This document shows positions 38,783 through 48,057 of a stretch of 64,000 nt of DNA, piece by piece. Position 1 is the first letter of the stretch; each line of letters starts with the position of its first letter. The notes beneath the pieces were generated by a model. It worked only from the letters and a program-made list of their open reading frames with translations, had not been told where the DNA came from and did no database searches. This DNA is from Methyloversatilis sp. XJ19-49 (lineage in GTDB: Bacteria > Pseudomonadota > Gammaproteobacteria > Burkholderiales > Rhodocyclaceae): contig NZ_JANINI010000001.1 of the NCBI RefSeq assembly GCF_024580145.1, forward strand, positions 253,550 through 317,549, written 5' to 3'. A program made the translations under genes and the position numbers.

Positions 38783-39688
38783 ATGAACCTGCATCTTCTG
38801 CGCATCTACGTGAAGGTCGTCGAAGTTCAGAGCTTCTCGCGTGCGGCCGAAGCACTGAACATCACGCAGCCTGCTGTCTCGAAGGCGGTGCGTGAGCTCG
38901 AATCGCAGCTCGAAACCGTGCTGCTCGACCGCCGAGGCAAAACCTTCAAGCCCAGTGAGTCGGGCCGTGCGCTGTACGAATACGGGCGCAGCATCCTGGC
39001 GCTCGAACGGGAAGCGACCGAAACCATCCGCGCCTACAGTTCGCTCGAACGCGGGCGGCTGACCATAGGTGCCAGCACCACCATCGCCACTTACTGGCTA
39101 CCGCCCTTCCTGGTCGATTTCCACGCCCGCCATCCGCAGGTCGAACTGCAGGTGATCAGCGGCAACACGCGGCAGATCGCCGATCTGTTGCTGGACTGCC
39201 GAATCGATGTGGCACTGGTCGAAGGCGACGTGGATGATGCGCGCTTGAACCGCCGCGTCTGGCGCCGCGACGAAATGGTGATCATCGCGCCGCGCGATGC
39301 CGAATTGCCGACCGGCGGCGCGCTGCGGCCGGCCGATCTGGCTGATCACAGCTGGATCGTGCGCGAACGCGGCTCCGGCAGTCGCGCCGCCACTGACCGT
39401 GTGCTCGATGAAATGGGGCTGACGCCGGCACGCACGATAGAAGTGGGCAGCAATGAAGCCATCGTGCAGACCGTGGCGGCGGGACGCGGCCTGGGCATGG
39501 TGCCGCGCATCTGCGCGCGCGACCAGCTGGCACTGGGGCGCATACGCCGTCTGCACCCGGGCGGTGCGGCGATACAGCGCACGCTCTATCGCATCCGCCT
39601 GCCCGAACGCCCGATCAGCCCGGCCGCCCTCGCCTTCGAAGCCCTGTTTGCGAATGCGCAACCCTTGCCTGCCGAGGAATCGGCGTAG
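38783..39688 (+). CDS. LysR-family regulator, YeiE-like
   Basis: 301 residues. N-terminal winged helix (LRIYVKVVEVQSFSRAAEAL, TQPAVSKAVRELE) and a two-lobe effector domain from about residue 90 (GRLTIGASTTIATYWLPPFL). The opening of the effector domain is like that of YeiE/CysL-type regulators. It is divergent from the YeiH-like exporter gene, and the 99-bp gap should hold both promoters. It probably activates the exporter in response to sulfite or a related anion; this rests on family and position. Confidence 0.82.
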   Translation: MNLHLLRIYVKVVEVQSFSRAAEALNITQPAVSKAVRELESQLETVLLDRRGKTFKPSESGRALYEYGRSILALEREATETIRAYSSLERGRLTIGASTTIATYWLPPFLVDFHARHPQVELQVISGNTRQIADLLLDCRIDVALVEGDVDDARLNRRVWRRDEMVIIAPRDAELPTGGALRPADLADHSWIVRERGSGSRAATDRVLDEMGLTPARTIEVGSNEAIVQTVAAGRGLGMVPRICARDQLALGRIRRLHPGGAAIQRTLYRIRLPERPISPAALAFEALFANAQPLPAEESA

Positions 39689-39752
39689 CGCCTTCTGCTC
39701 AATGGGCCGAGGGCGCAGCTGTGGGAGCCAGCTGCTGTGGAAACGGCGGCCT

Positions 39753-39834
39753 GTGGGAGCGGCGGCCCCGCCGCGATCAGTGCTGCGATGGTCGCTGTGC
39801 GAAGTGAGTATCGCGGCGAGGCCGCCGCTCCCAC
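39753..39834. repeat. REPIN-type palindromic doublet, copy 2
   Basis: Arms 39753-39777 and 39810-39834 (25 bp each, one mismatch) with a 32-bp centre. Extra partial GTGGGAG/CTCCCAC arms lie on both sides (from 39721 and up to about 39895). It occupies the space between the convergent LysR and purL genes. Confidence 0.85.
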
Positions 39835-39946
39835 AGGCGCCACTCCCACTGAGGTCGTTCCGACAGGCCGCCGTTTCCACAAGGGCCGCTCCCTCTGGAG
39901 ATTGAGGTCAGTCGCGCACGCCCCCCCGGAACAAGCCGAGCTCGGA

Positions 39947-42900
39947 TCAGCCCACCCAGGCCCGTGCATTCCTGAACATGCGCATCCACGGGCTGTCCTC
40001 GCCCCAGTGTTCCGGATGCCAGCTCATCTGCACGCTGCGGAAAACGCGCTCGGGGTGCGGCATCAGGATGGTGGCCCGGCCGTCATCGGTGGTGACCGAC
40101 GTGATGCCGTCGGGCGAGCCGTTCGGATTGCGCGGATAGCGCGTCGCGACCTTGCCGTCGTGGTCGATGTAGCGCATCGCGACGCGGGCAAGCGACTGCG
40201 CCTGCAGGTCGTCGAACACCGCGCGCCCTTCGCCGTGCGACACCGCGATGGGCAGCTTCGACCCGGACATGCCGCGGAAGAAGATGGACGGCGACTCGAC
40301 CAGTTCGACCATCGTGAAGCGCGCCTCGAACTGCTCCGAGCGGTTGCGCTCGAAGCGCGGCCAGTGTGCCGCGCCCGGAATGATGTCGCGCAACTGGCTC
40401 ATCATCTGGCAGCCGTTGCACACGCCGAGCGCGAACGTGTCTTCGCGGTTGAAATATTCGGCGAAGGCGTCGCGAAGCTGCGCGTTGAACAGGATGGATT
40501 TGGCCCAGCCGGCACCCGCGCCAAGCACGTCGCCGTACGAAAAACCGCCGCAGGCGGCCAGACCCTTGAAGTCGGCCAGTTTGACCCGCCCGGCCATCAG
40601 GTCTGACATGTGAACGTCATGCGCTTCGAAGCCGGCGCGGTCGAAGGCGGCCGCCATCTCGACCTGGCCGTTCACGCCCTGCTCGCGCAGGATGGCGATC
40701 CTTGGCCGCTTTCCGCTGCTCACGAAGGGCGCTGCAACATCTTCCTGCGGATCGAAGGTCAGCGCAGCGAACAGACCGATGTCATCCTTGTCGTCGAGCA
40801 GTGCAAACGCCTCTTCGGCGCAGCTCGCGTCGTCGCGCAGTGCGGCGATGCGGTGGCTGACTTCGCTCCACGCCTTCAGCAGATCGCTGCGCGCTTCGCT
40901 GAAGATGACCTTGGCGTTGTGCCACAGACGGATTTCGTCGCGATCGTTCGGGCTGCCGATGCCGTGCGTCACGCCGGAAAGTCCGGCTTCGCGCAGCACA
41001 TCCATCACTTTCGAACGCTCCGCGACGCGGATCTGGATCACCGCGCCCAGTTCCTCCGCGAACAGCGCCGAGAAGGTGCGGTCATTGAAGCGGCCGCGCA
41101 CCGCGTCCGGCTTCTTGGCCAGCGAATCGACGTCGACCAGCAGCGGGTCGTAGGCCAGCGTGTCGAGGTTGATCGACAGACCGACCCGAGATGCGAAGGC
41201 CATTTCGCACAGCGTGGAGAACAGGCCGCCGTCCGAGCGGTCGTGATACGCCAGCAGGTAGCCTGCGTCGCGCAGGCGGTTGATCGCCGGCAGGAAGCGG
41301 CCCAGCAGCACCGCGTCGGCGTCCGGGGCATGTTCGCCCACCACGCCATAGGCCTGGGCAAACGCCGAGCCGCCGAGGCGGTTCTTCATCTGGCCGAGAT
41401 CGAGCAACAGCAGTTCGGTGTCGACCTCGGGGTCGATCAGCAGCTGCGGCGTCAACGTCTTGCGCACATCGCCGACCGGCGCAAACGCGGTGATGACCAG
41501 CGACAGCGGTGACACCACCTCCTTCTGCTTCGCCTCATCCCCCTCGCCCTCGGTCCAGCGCGTCTTCATCGACAGGCTGTCCTTGCCGACCGGAATCGAC
41601 AGGCCGAGCCCGGGGCAGAAATCCATGGCCACCGCCTTCACCGTATCGAACAGCGCGGCGTCTTCGCCCTTGTGCCCGGCAGCGGCCATCCAGTTGGCCG
41701 ACAGCTTGATGCGGTCGAAGCTGCGCACGTCGGCGGCGACAAGATTGGTGATCGCCTCGCCGATCGCCATGCGACCGGATGCCGGGCCGCTCAGCAGCGC
41801 CACAGGCGTGCGTTCGCCGATCGCGAACGCTTCGCCCTGGTAGCCGCTGAAACCTGCGCTGGTCACGGCCACATCCGCCACCGGCATCTGCCAGGGGCCG
41901 ACGAACTGGTCGCGCGCAGTCAGGCCGCCGACCGATCGGTCACCGATGGTGATCAGGAAGGACTTGCTGGCGACCGACGGCATGCTAAGCACGCGGTAGG
42001 CGGTGTCCTTCAGGTCATAGCCGGCGACGTCCATCGGCGGCGCAAAGGCCGGGCGGCGCTGCACGGTACGGTGCATCTTCGGCGGCTTGCCGAGCAGCAC
42101 GTCCATCGACATGTCGACCGGCCTGGTGCCGAAGTGCGGGTCTTCGACCGTCAGCTGGCCGTCCGGCGTCGCCTCGCCGAGCACCGCATACGGGCAGCGC
42201 TCGCGCTCGCACAGGGCGCGGAAGTCGTCGACGCGTTCGGGCGCGATCGCCAACACGTAACGTTCCTGCGATTCGTTGCACCACAGCTCGGCCGGACTCA
42301 TGCCCGACTCTTCGCTCAGGATGGCGCGCAGATCGAACCAGGCACCGTGGCCGGCGCCATGCGCCAGCTCGGGAAGCGCGTTCGACAGACCGCCGGCGCC
42401 GACATCGTGCACCGCAAGAATGGGGTTGTCGTCCTGCATCTGCCAGCAGCGGTCGATCACTTCCTGCGCGCGGCGCTCGATTTCCGGGTTGCCGCGCTGC
42501 ACCGACGCGAAGTCGAGATCGGCGGTGTTGGTACCGGTGGTCATGCTCGATGCCGCGCCGCCACCCAGACCGATCAGCATGGCCGGGCCGCCCAGCACGA
42601 TCAGCTTAGTGCCGGCCGGAAACACGATCTTCAGTGCGTCGCGCGCGCTGATGTTGCCGATGCCGCCGGCGATCATGATGGGCTTGTGATAGCCGCGCAT
42701 TTCGCCCATGAAAGGCAGCTCGAAGGTGCGGAAATAGCCGGCGAGATTGGGCCGGCCGAATTCGTTGTTGAACGCCGCCGCACCGAGCGGGCCGTCGATC
42801 ATGATCTGCAGCGCGGAGGCGATGCGCTCCGGCTTGCCGTAAAGCACGCCATCCACCCGCTCCCACGGCTGTTCGAAGCCCGGGATGTTCAGGTTGGACA

Positions 42901-43945
42901 CGGAAAATCCGGCCAGACCCGCCTTGGGCTTTGCACCGCGGCCGGTCGCGCCCTCGTCGCGGATCTCGCCGCCGGCACCGGTCGCGGCGCCGGCAAAGGG
43001 CGAAATCGCGGTCGGATGGTTGTGCGTCTCGACCTTGGCCAGGAAGTGCATCGACTCGGCATGCCAGCCCCAGCGGCCGTCGCGCCCCGGGTAGAAGCGG
43101 TCGACCGGCGCAGTCGTTGCGCCTTCGATCACCGCCGCATTGTCCGAATACGCCACCACGGTGTGCTGCGGCGTTGCGCGGTGGGTTTCGCGGATCATGC
43201 CGAACAGGCTCAGGTCCTGCGTCGCGTAATCGATGTTCCAGCTCGCGTTGAAAATCTTGTGCCGGCAGTGCTCCGAGTTGGCCTGCGCGAACATTATCAG
43301 CTCGACGTCGGTCGGATCGCGGCCGAGCTTCGAATACGCCGAGAACAGATAGTCGATCTCGTCGTCGGACAGCGCCAGACCGAGCGCACTGTTGGCCTGC
43401 ACCAGCGCGGCGCGGCCCTGCTCCCTGCCACCGTCTCCGAGCGACACGCTGACCAGCGGGCGCGGCGGCACATGGCTGAACAGCGCATCGGCTTCGTCCA
43501 GGCTGCCCAGCACCGATTCGGTCATGCGGTCGTGCAGCTTCGACGACAGCGCCGCACGCTCGGCCGCGTCGAGCGACGCCGTGCCCAGCAGGCCTCGCGA
43601 CAGCTCGATCTCGTACAGTACGCCGCGCTCGATGCGCAGTACGCTCGTCAGCCCGCAATTGTGCGCAATGTCGGTCGCCTTCGACGACCAGGGCGATATC
43701 GTGCCCAGCCTTGGCGTCACCAGCAGCGCACCCGCAGCCGGCATGGCTGCCGGTTCGGCCGCCAGCAGCGCGTGCAGCTGCGCCAGTTCGCCGGCACCCG
43801 GTGCCGCACTGCATTCGACGAAGAAGTGCTGCGTCGCGCGCACTTCACGCACCTTGCCGACCGTCGAGCGACAGTCATCAGCCAGGCGCGCCAGACGCGC
43901 CTCGGAAAATGCAGGGGTACCGCGGAGCTTCAGAATGAGGGTCAT
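39947..43945 (-). CDS. purL: Phosphoribosylformylglycinamidine synthase
   Basis: 1332 residues, the large single-chain form. It converts FGAR, glutamine and ATP to FGAM in purine synthesis. Domains in order: N-terminal PurS-like part, linker, two AIRS-type halves with ATP and FGAR sites ([32 protein letters not shown]) and a C-terminal glutamine amidotransferase with the nucleophile Cys in [10 protein letters not shown] and catalytic His/Glu near the end (MPHPERVFR). ATG at 43945. The gene stands alone between two REPIN repeats. Confidence 0.96.
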   Translation of the reverse strand: MTLILKLRGTPAFSEARLARLADDCRSTVGKVREVRATQHFFVECSAAPGAGELAQLHALLAAEPAAMPAAGALLVTPRLGTISPWSSKATDIAHNCGLTSVLRIERGVLYEIELSRGLLGTASLDAAERAALSSKLHDRMTESVLGSLDEADALFSHVPPRPLVSVSLGDGGREQGRAALVQANSALGLALSDDEIDYLFSAYSKLGRDPTDVELIMFAQANSEHCRHKIFNASWNIDYATQDLSLFGMIRETHRATPQHTVVAYSDNAAVIEGATTAPVDRFYPGRDGRWGWHAESMHFLAKVETHNHPTAISPFAGAATGAGGEIRDEGATGRGAKPKAGLAGFSVSNLNIPGFEQPWERVDGVLYGKPERIASALQIMIDGPLGAAAFNNEFGRPNLAGYFRTFELPFMGEMRGYHKPIMIAGGIGNISARDALKIVFPAGTKLIVLGGPAMLIGLGGGAASSMTTGTNTADLDFASVQRGNPEIERRAQEVIDRCWQMQDDNPILAVHDVGAGGLSNALPELAHGAGHGAWFDLRAILSEESGMSPAELWCNESQERYVLAIAPERVDDFRALCERERCPYAVLGEATPDGQLTVEDPHFGTRPVDMSMDVLLGKPPKMHRTVQRRPAFAPPMDVAGYDLKDTAYRVLSMPSVASKSFLITIGDRSVGGLTARDQFVGPWQMPVADVAVTSAGFSGYQGEAFAIGERTPVALLSGPASGRMAIGEAITNLVAADVRSFDRIKLSANWMAAAGHKGEDAALFDTVKAVAMDFCPGLGLSIPVGKDSLSMKTRWTEGEGDEAKQKEVVSPLSLVITAFAPVGDVRKTLTPQLLIDPEVDTELLLLDLGQMKNRLGGSAFAQAYGVVGEHAPDADAVLLGRFLPAINRLRDAGYLLAYHDRSDGGLFSTLCEMAFASRVGLSINLDTLAYDPLLVDVDSLAKKPDAVRGRFNDRTFSALFAEELGAVIQIRVAERSKVMDVLREAGLSGVTHGIGSPNDRDEIRLWHNAKVIFSEARSDLLKAWSEVSHRIAALRDDASCAEEAFALLDDKDDIGLFAALTFDPQEDVAAPFVSSGKRPRIAILREQGVNGQVEMAAAFDRAGFEAHDVHMSDLMAGRVKLADFKGLAACGGFSYGDVLGAGAGWAKSILFNAQLRDAFAEYFNREDTFALGVCNGCQMMSQLRDIIPGAAHWPRFERNRSEQFEARFTMVELVESPSIFFRGMSGSKLPIAVSHGEGRAVFDDLQAQSLARVAMRYIDHDGKVATRYPRNPNGSPDGITSVTTDDGRATILMPHPERVFRSVQMSWHPEHWGEDSPWMRMFRNARAWVG

Positions 43946-44000
43946 GAGGGGAAACTGGAGGAATGGACGCCGGACACCGCCACGCGGATCCGAATTCGCG

Positions 44001-44006
44001 ATTATA
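44001..44006 (-). promoter_or_regulatory. Putative -10 element of purL
   Basis: TATAAT on the minus strand within an AT-rich island (TATATATAAT) in otherwise GC-rich DNA, about 55 bp before the purL start. A matching -35 box at 17 bp is weak, so this is tentative. Confidence 0.4.
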
Positions 44007-44219
44007 TATAGGGGGCACCGGTCACCGCAGTCGGATCGTTGCGCGGGCGTTTTGTTCGCAATTCGCCGGTCGCTCATCCAGCGCATGCCCTGACGGACAG
44101 ACCGCTGGCACCCGCAGCCCTCGTGGCGCGGGATTGCGGCGGAAAATAAGGCGGCGTTGGCCGTGCAAGCGGCGTGAGGCGACGGCATGTGGGAGCTTGG
44201 GCTTGTGGGAGCTTGGGCT

Positions 44220-44300
44220 GTGGGAGCGGCGGCCTCGCCGCGATCCGCACGCTGCAATGTGACCATCGCGGCACGATCGCGGCGAGGCCGCCGCTCCCAC
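44220..44300. repeat. REPIN-type palindromic doublet, copy 3
   Basis: Perfect 25-bp inverted arms 44220-44244 and 44276-44300 with a 31-bp centre, identical in arm sequence to copy 1. Further partial GTGGGAGCTTGGGC arms stand just left of it (44190-44219). Confidence 0.85.
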
Positions 44301-44484
44301 AAGGTCCGCTCCCACATAGCCTCTCCCTCAAGGCCTTTCCCGAAGCGTCCGCCCCTCAGCTTACGCATATCCCCGGCGCAACATCGCCCCCCCCGCCCGG
44401 GCTTGATGTTTGTATGCTCCATCGCATCTGAAGGTATGGGCTGCAGACTGCAGTCCGGATCGACGATTTTCACGAGGAATGAAC

Positions 44485-45366
44485 ATGCATCCCGACGCCC
44501 CCGACGCGGCAGGTGGCGACGTAATCGAAGTCACCCTGACCAATTTCCAGCGCGATGTGATCGACACGTCACAGCGCATGCCGGTGCTGGTTGATTTCTG
44601 GGCGCCCTGGTGTCAGCCCTGTCAGGCGCTGACGCCGCGGCTCGAAGCGCTGGTCGCCAGTTACGCCGGCCGGGTGCGGCTGGCCAAGATCAACTCGGAC
44701 GACAACCCGGAGCTGGCGCGCCGCTTCGGCGTGCGCGGTATTCCGAATGTAAAGGCCTTCGTCGGCGGCGTGATGGTCGATGAATTCACTGGCGTGCTGC
44801 CGGATCGCGAACTGCGCGAATTCATCGACGCCCTGCTGCCGTCGCCGGCCGAACCGACCTGCGACGAGGCGCGCGCCGCGCTGCTGCGTGGTGATGCAGA
44901 CACGGCGCTGGCGCTGAACGAGGCCGCGCTCGACCTCGATCCGCTGTTCGAACCGGCCATGCTGGGCCGGGTAGAGGCGCTGATCGCACAGGCAAAGCTG
45001 GACGAAGCTCAGGCCGCACTCGATGCGCTTCCGGGCGACATGACAGACCGCGCGCGCGTCGGCACGCTGTACGCGCGCATCGCCGTCGCGCGGCGCCAGC
45101 CGGGCGACGCCGACCACGACTACGCGGCGCGCATTGCACGCAACCCGGATGACCTTGCGGCACGCCTCGAATGGTCGGCGCTGCACGCGGCGGAAGAGGA
45201 CTGGGAGGGCGCGATGAAGCAGGCGCTCGAAGTGGTCAGACGCGACCGGGATTTCGGCGACGATGCCGGCCGGCGCACGCTGATCGATCTGTTCGACCTG
45301 CTCGGCAGCGACCACCCGCTGGTGCGCCACTACCGCCGCGAACTGGCGGCCGTGCTGAACAAGTGA
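44485..45366 (+). CDS. Thioredoxin-TPR co-chaperone (CnoX/YbbN-like)
   Basis: 293 residues. N-terminal thioredoxin domain with active site WCQPC (Cys43, Cys46), then tetratricopeptide-like helices (about 125-290). E. coli CnoX has lost the first Cys, whereas both cysteines remain here, so redox activity is possible. The family protects proteins from over-oxidation and passes them to GroEL/DnaK. The ATG at 44485 has GAGGA 6 nt upstream; an ATG at 44479 is too close to that site. It overlaps the DNA glycosylase gene by one base (TGATG). Confidence 0.88.
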   Translation: MHPDAPDAAGGDVIEVTLTNFQRDVIDTSQRMPVLVDFWAPWCQPCQALTPRLEALVASYAGRVRLAKINSDDNPELARRFGVRGIPNVKAFVGGVMVDEFTGVLPDRELREFIDALLPSPAEPTCDEARAALLRGDADTALALNEAALDLDPLFEPAMLGRVEALIAQAKLDEAQAALDALPGDMTDRARVGTLYARIAVARRQPGDADHDYAARIARNPDDLAARLEWSALHAAEEDWEGAMKQALEVVRRDRDFGDDAGRRTLIDLFDLLGSDHPLVRHYRRELAAVLNK

Positions 45367-45890
45367 TGGCGGAGGGCACGCGCATCCGCTGCTTCGCCCC
45401 GGTGGCCGATCCGGCGACCGCGCGCGTCCTCATCCTGGGCTCGATGCCCGGTGCGGCATCGCTTGACGCCAACCAGTACTACGCCCATCCGCGCAACCAG
45501 TTCTGGTCCATCATGGGTGCCCTGTTTGGCGCCCACCCCGCACTGCCCTACACCGAACGGCTGGCGATGCTGACCGGCGCCGGCCTCGCGCTGTGGGACG
45601 TGCTTTCGAGCTGCGAGCGACGCGGCAGCCTGGATTCGGCGATCGATCTGCGCTCGGCCCAGGCAAACGATTTCGCCGCGTTTCTTGGGCGCCACACCGG
45701 CATCCGGCGCGTACTGTTCAATGGCGCGCTGGCCGAAGCCTGCTTCCGGCGCGACGTGATGCCGCACGTCCGCCCGCTCGACATGCTGAGACTGCCGTCG
45801 ACCAGCCCGGCCCACGCCGGCCTGTCGGCAGCCGACAAGCTGCTGGCCTGGCGGACCGCCCTGCAACCCTCAGCCATGGACGTGGTCTGA
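45366..45890 (+). CDS. DNA-deoxyinosine glycosylase (hypoxanthine-DNA glycosylase, UDG superfamily)
   Basis: 174 residues. The segment LGSMPGAASLDANQYYAHP with RNQFW is the signature of the hypoxanthine-DNA glycosylase branch of the uracil-DNA glycosylase superfamily; LPSTSPAHA is the second motif. It removes deaminated adenine from DNA. ATG overlaps the stop of the thioredoxin gene, so the two are cotranscribed. A 29-bp gap separates it from the antiporter gene. Confidence 0.85.
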   Translation: MAEGTRIRCFAPVADPATARVLILGSMPGAASLDANQYYAHPRNQFWSIMGALFGAHPALPYTERLAMLTGAGLALWDVLSSCERRGSLDSAIDLRSAQANDFAAFLGRHTGIRRVLFNGALAEACFRRDVMPHVRPLDMLRLPSTSPAHAGLSAADKLLAWRTALQPSAMDVV

Positions 45891-45919
45891 GCCGCCTTGA
45901 ATTCTATGGATACGACTAC

Positions 45920-47002
45920 ATGACTTTCCTGCTGTTCGGCCTCGGCCTTGTCGCGTTGATCGCAGGCGCCGAGCTGCTGGTGCGCGGCGCCTCGAAACTG
46001 GCGCTGTCCTTCGGCCTTTCGCCGCTGGTGGTCGGACTCACCATCGTCGCCTTCGGCACCAGTTCGCCGGAACTGGCGGTGTCGGTGCAGTCGGCCTGGA
46101 ACGGCAAGACCGACATGGCGGTCGCCAATGTTGTCGGCAGCAACATCTTCAACGTGCTGTTCATCCTCGGTCTGTCGGCGATGATCACGCCGCTGCTGGT
46201 CGACAAGCAGCTCATCCGCCAGGAAGTGCCGATCATGATCGGCGTATCACTGTTGTTCGCCGCACTGACGCTGGATGGCGGCGTATCCTTTTCTGACGGC
46301 GCGATTTTCGTCGCGCTGATGATCGGCTACACCACATTCCTGATCATCCAGAGCCGCCGGCAGACCAAGGCGCTCAACGACGAGTATGCGGACAGCGTCG
46401 GAGAGAAAAGTACCGGCTGGGATGCAACGCTGCCGGTGCAGCTCGTGCTTATCGTGGCAGGACTGGGCCTGCTGGTCCTTGGATCGAACCTGCTGGTCGA
46501 AGCAGCCATCGTGTTTGCGCGGCAGCTCGGCCTTAGCGAAGCGGTGATCGGGCTGACCATCATCGCAGCCGGCACTTCGCTACCGGAGGTGGCGGCGTCG
46601 GTCACCGCGGCACTGCGTGGTCAGCGCGACATCGCGGTCGGCAATGTCGTCGGCAGCTGCACCTTCAACATCCTGTGCGCGCTGGGCGTGTCGTCACTGG
46701 TGGCACCGAGCGCGCTCACATTGCCAGCCTCCATGCTGGCTTTCGACATCCCGGTGATGACCGCTGTCGCCATCGCCTGCCTGCCCATCTTCATGACCGG
46801 CAACCTGATCGCCCGCTGGGAAGGCGCGCTGTTCTTCGCCTACTACGTCGCCTACACGCTCTATCTCATCATGGCCGCCAAGGACCACGACGCACTCGGC
46901 GACTACGCCTTCGTGATGCAGACCATCGCGCTGCCGCTGACCGCAATCACGCTGGTCATCATCGTGGTGCGGCATCTGCGCGGGCGCAGGACGGGCGTGT
47001 AG
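45920..47002 (+). CDS. Calcium/sodium antiporter (CaCA family)
   Basis: 360 residues with two homologous halves of about five helices. The alpha repeats are GTSSPELAVSVQSA with NVVGSNIFNVLFILG in the first half and AGTSLPEVAASVTAA with NVVGSCTFNILCALG in the second. This is the YrbG-type Na+/Ca2+ exchanger. The ATG at 45920 gives a helix starting at residue 2. A strong bidirectional hairpin follows at 47025-47065. Confidence 0.9.
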   Translation: MTFLLFGLGLVALIAGAELLVRGASKLALSFGLSPLVVGLTIVAFGTSSPELAVSVQSAWNGKTDMAVANVVGSNIFNVLFILGLSAMITPLLVDKQLIRQEVPIMIGVSLLFAALTLDGGVSFSDGAIFVALMIGYTTFLIIQSRRQTKALNDEYADSVGEKSTGWDATLPVQLVLIVAGLGLLVLGSNLLVEAAIVFARQLGLSEAVIGLTIIAAGTSLPEVAASVTAALRGQRDIAVGNVVGSCTFNILCALGVSSLVAPSALTLPASMLAFDIPVMTAVAIACLPIFMTGNLIARWEGALFFAYYVAYTLYLIMAAKDHDALGDYAFVMQTIALPLTAITLVIIVVRHLRGRRTGV

Positions 47003-47024
47003 CAAAGGGGTCGGAACGGAACCA

Positions 47025-47065
47025 ACAAACAAAAACAGGAAGCTCAGCTTCCTGTTTTTGTTTGT
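47025..47065. terminator. Bidirectional intrinsic terminator
   Basis: Two 20-bp arms are perfect inverted copies around one central base, with an AGGAAGCT/AGCTTCCT core flanked by A-rich and T-rich runs. It ends the antiporter gene on the plus strand and the tRNA series on the minus strand. Confidence 0.9.
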
Positions 47066-47066
47066 C

Positions 47067-47142
<76 letters not shown>

Positions 47143-47180
47143 GGTGCGGATGACCCGGGCGGGTTATCCGACAGATGTAC

Positions 47181-47254
47181 TGGAGGCGAGGGTCGGAATC
47201 GAACCGGCGTCCACGGCTTTGCAGGCCGCTGCATGACCACTCTGCCACCTCGCC
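47181..47254 (-). tRNA. tRNA-Cys (GCA)
   Basis: 74 nt including encoded CCA. Acceptor GGCGAGG pairs with CCTCGCC, the anticodon loop CTGCAAA holds GCA, and the T-loop is GGTTCGATTCC. It sits between two identical tRNA-Gly genes. A hairpin (GGGGGAAG/CTTCCCCC) lies between it and the upstream tRNA-Gly, about 47290-47310. Confidence 0.96.
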
Positions 47255-47322
47255 GGTGGTGCCGCCATCTGACTGGCTGCAAACAACAAGGGGGAAGCAG
47301 GACTTCCCCCATTTGAATATCT

Positions 47323-47398
<76 letters not shown>

Positions 47399-47480
47399 AA
47401 GACAGGCGCGCATTATAGGTCTGGCAGAAAACCTGTCAAGACATGCGGCGAACAATTTCGCCGGCTCGGCAAGACTCGAT

Positions 47481-48053
47481 CTAGAGCGCCTTGCGCGCGC
47501 GCAGTTCGGGCCAGGCTCGGCGCATGTAATACACCATCGAATACACCGTAAGCACCGCAGCGATCCAGATCAGCCAGCGGCCGATGGGGGCAATGTCGAT
47601 GCCGAGCAGTGGTTCGTAATAGAGCAGCATCGGGATGGCCGTCATCTGCGCGGTCGTCTTCACCTTGCCTATCATCGACACTGCGACGCTGCGCGAAGCA
47701 CCGACCTTGGCCATCCATTCACGCAGCGCCGAGATGGTGATTTCTCGCCCGATGATGACGAACGCAACGATCGTGTCGACACGCTGCAACTGCACCAGCA
47801 TGATCAATGCCGCGGCCACCATGAGCTTGTCGGCCACCGGATCGAGGAAGGCACCGAAGGCGGAGGTCTGGTTCAGCGTGCGTGCGAGGTAGCCGTCGAG
47901 CCAGTCGGTCACCGCGGCGATGATGAACACCAGCGTTGCGGTGAGGTTCTTGTCGGCCATCACCAGCGTGCGCTCGGGCAGGAAGAACACACCGACGAAC
48001 AGGGGAATCAGCAGGATGCGCGCCCAGGTGAGCGCGGTCGGTACGGTGAACAT
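47481..48053 (-). CDS. pgsA: CDP-diacylglycerol-glycerol-3-phosphate 3-phosphatidyltransferase
   Basis: 190 residues, four or more membrane helices. The CDP-alcohol phosphotransferase motif is seen as DWLDGYLAR followed by GAFLDPVADK. It makes phosphatidylglycerophosphate, the first committed step to phosphatidylglycerol and cardiolipin. The ATG at 48053 is 4 bp after the uvrC stop. The uvrC-pgsA-tRNA order is common in proteobacteria. Confidence 0.95.
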   Translation of the reverse strand: MFTVPTALTWARILLIPLFVGVFFLPERTLVMADKNLTATLVFIIAAVTDWLDGYLARTLNQTSAFGAFLDPVADKLMVAAALIMLVQLQRVDTIVAFVIIGREITISALREWMAKVGASRSVAVSMIGKVKTTAQMTAIPMLLYYEPLLGIDIAPIGRWLIWIAAVLTVYSMVYYMRRAWPELRARKAL

Positions 48054-48057
48054 GGAG

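Larger units (their letters stand above)
43946..44484. other. Intergenic region between divergent purL and thioredoxin genes
   Basis: 539 bp with no gene. It holds the putative purL promoter near 44001 and the third REPIN at 44220-44300. From 44303 to 44470 I see no strong promoter element or structured RNA, although the thioredoxin gene promoter should be here. Confidence 0.6.

Noticed and set aside
41672-44011. 779-codon plus-strand frame opposite purL
   Set aside because: High-GC antisense shadow; purL on the other strand has all family motifs.
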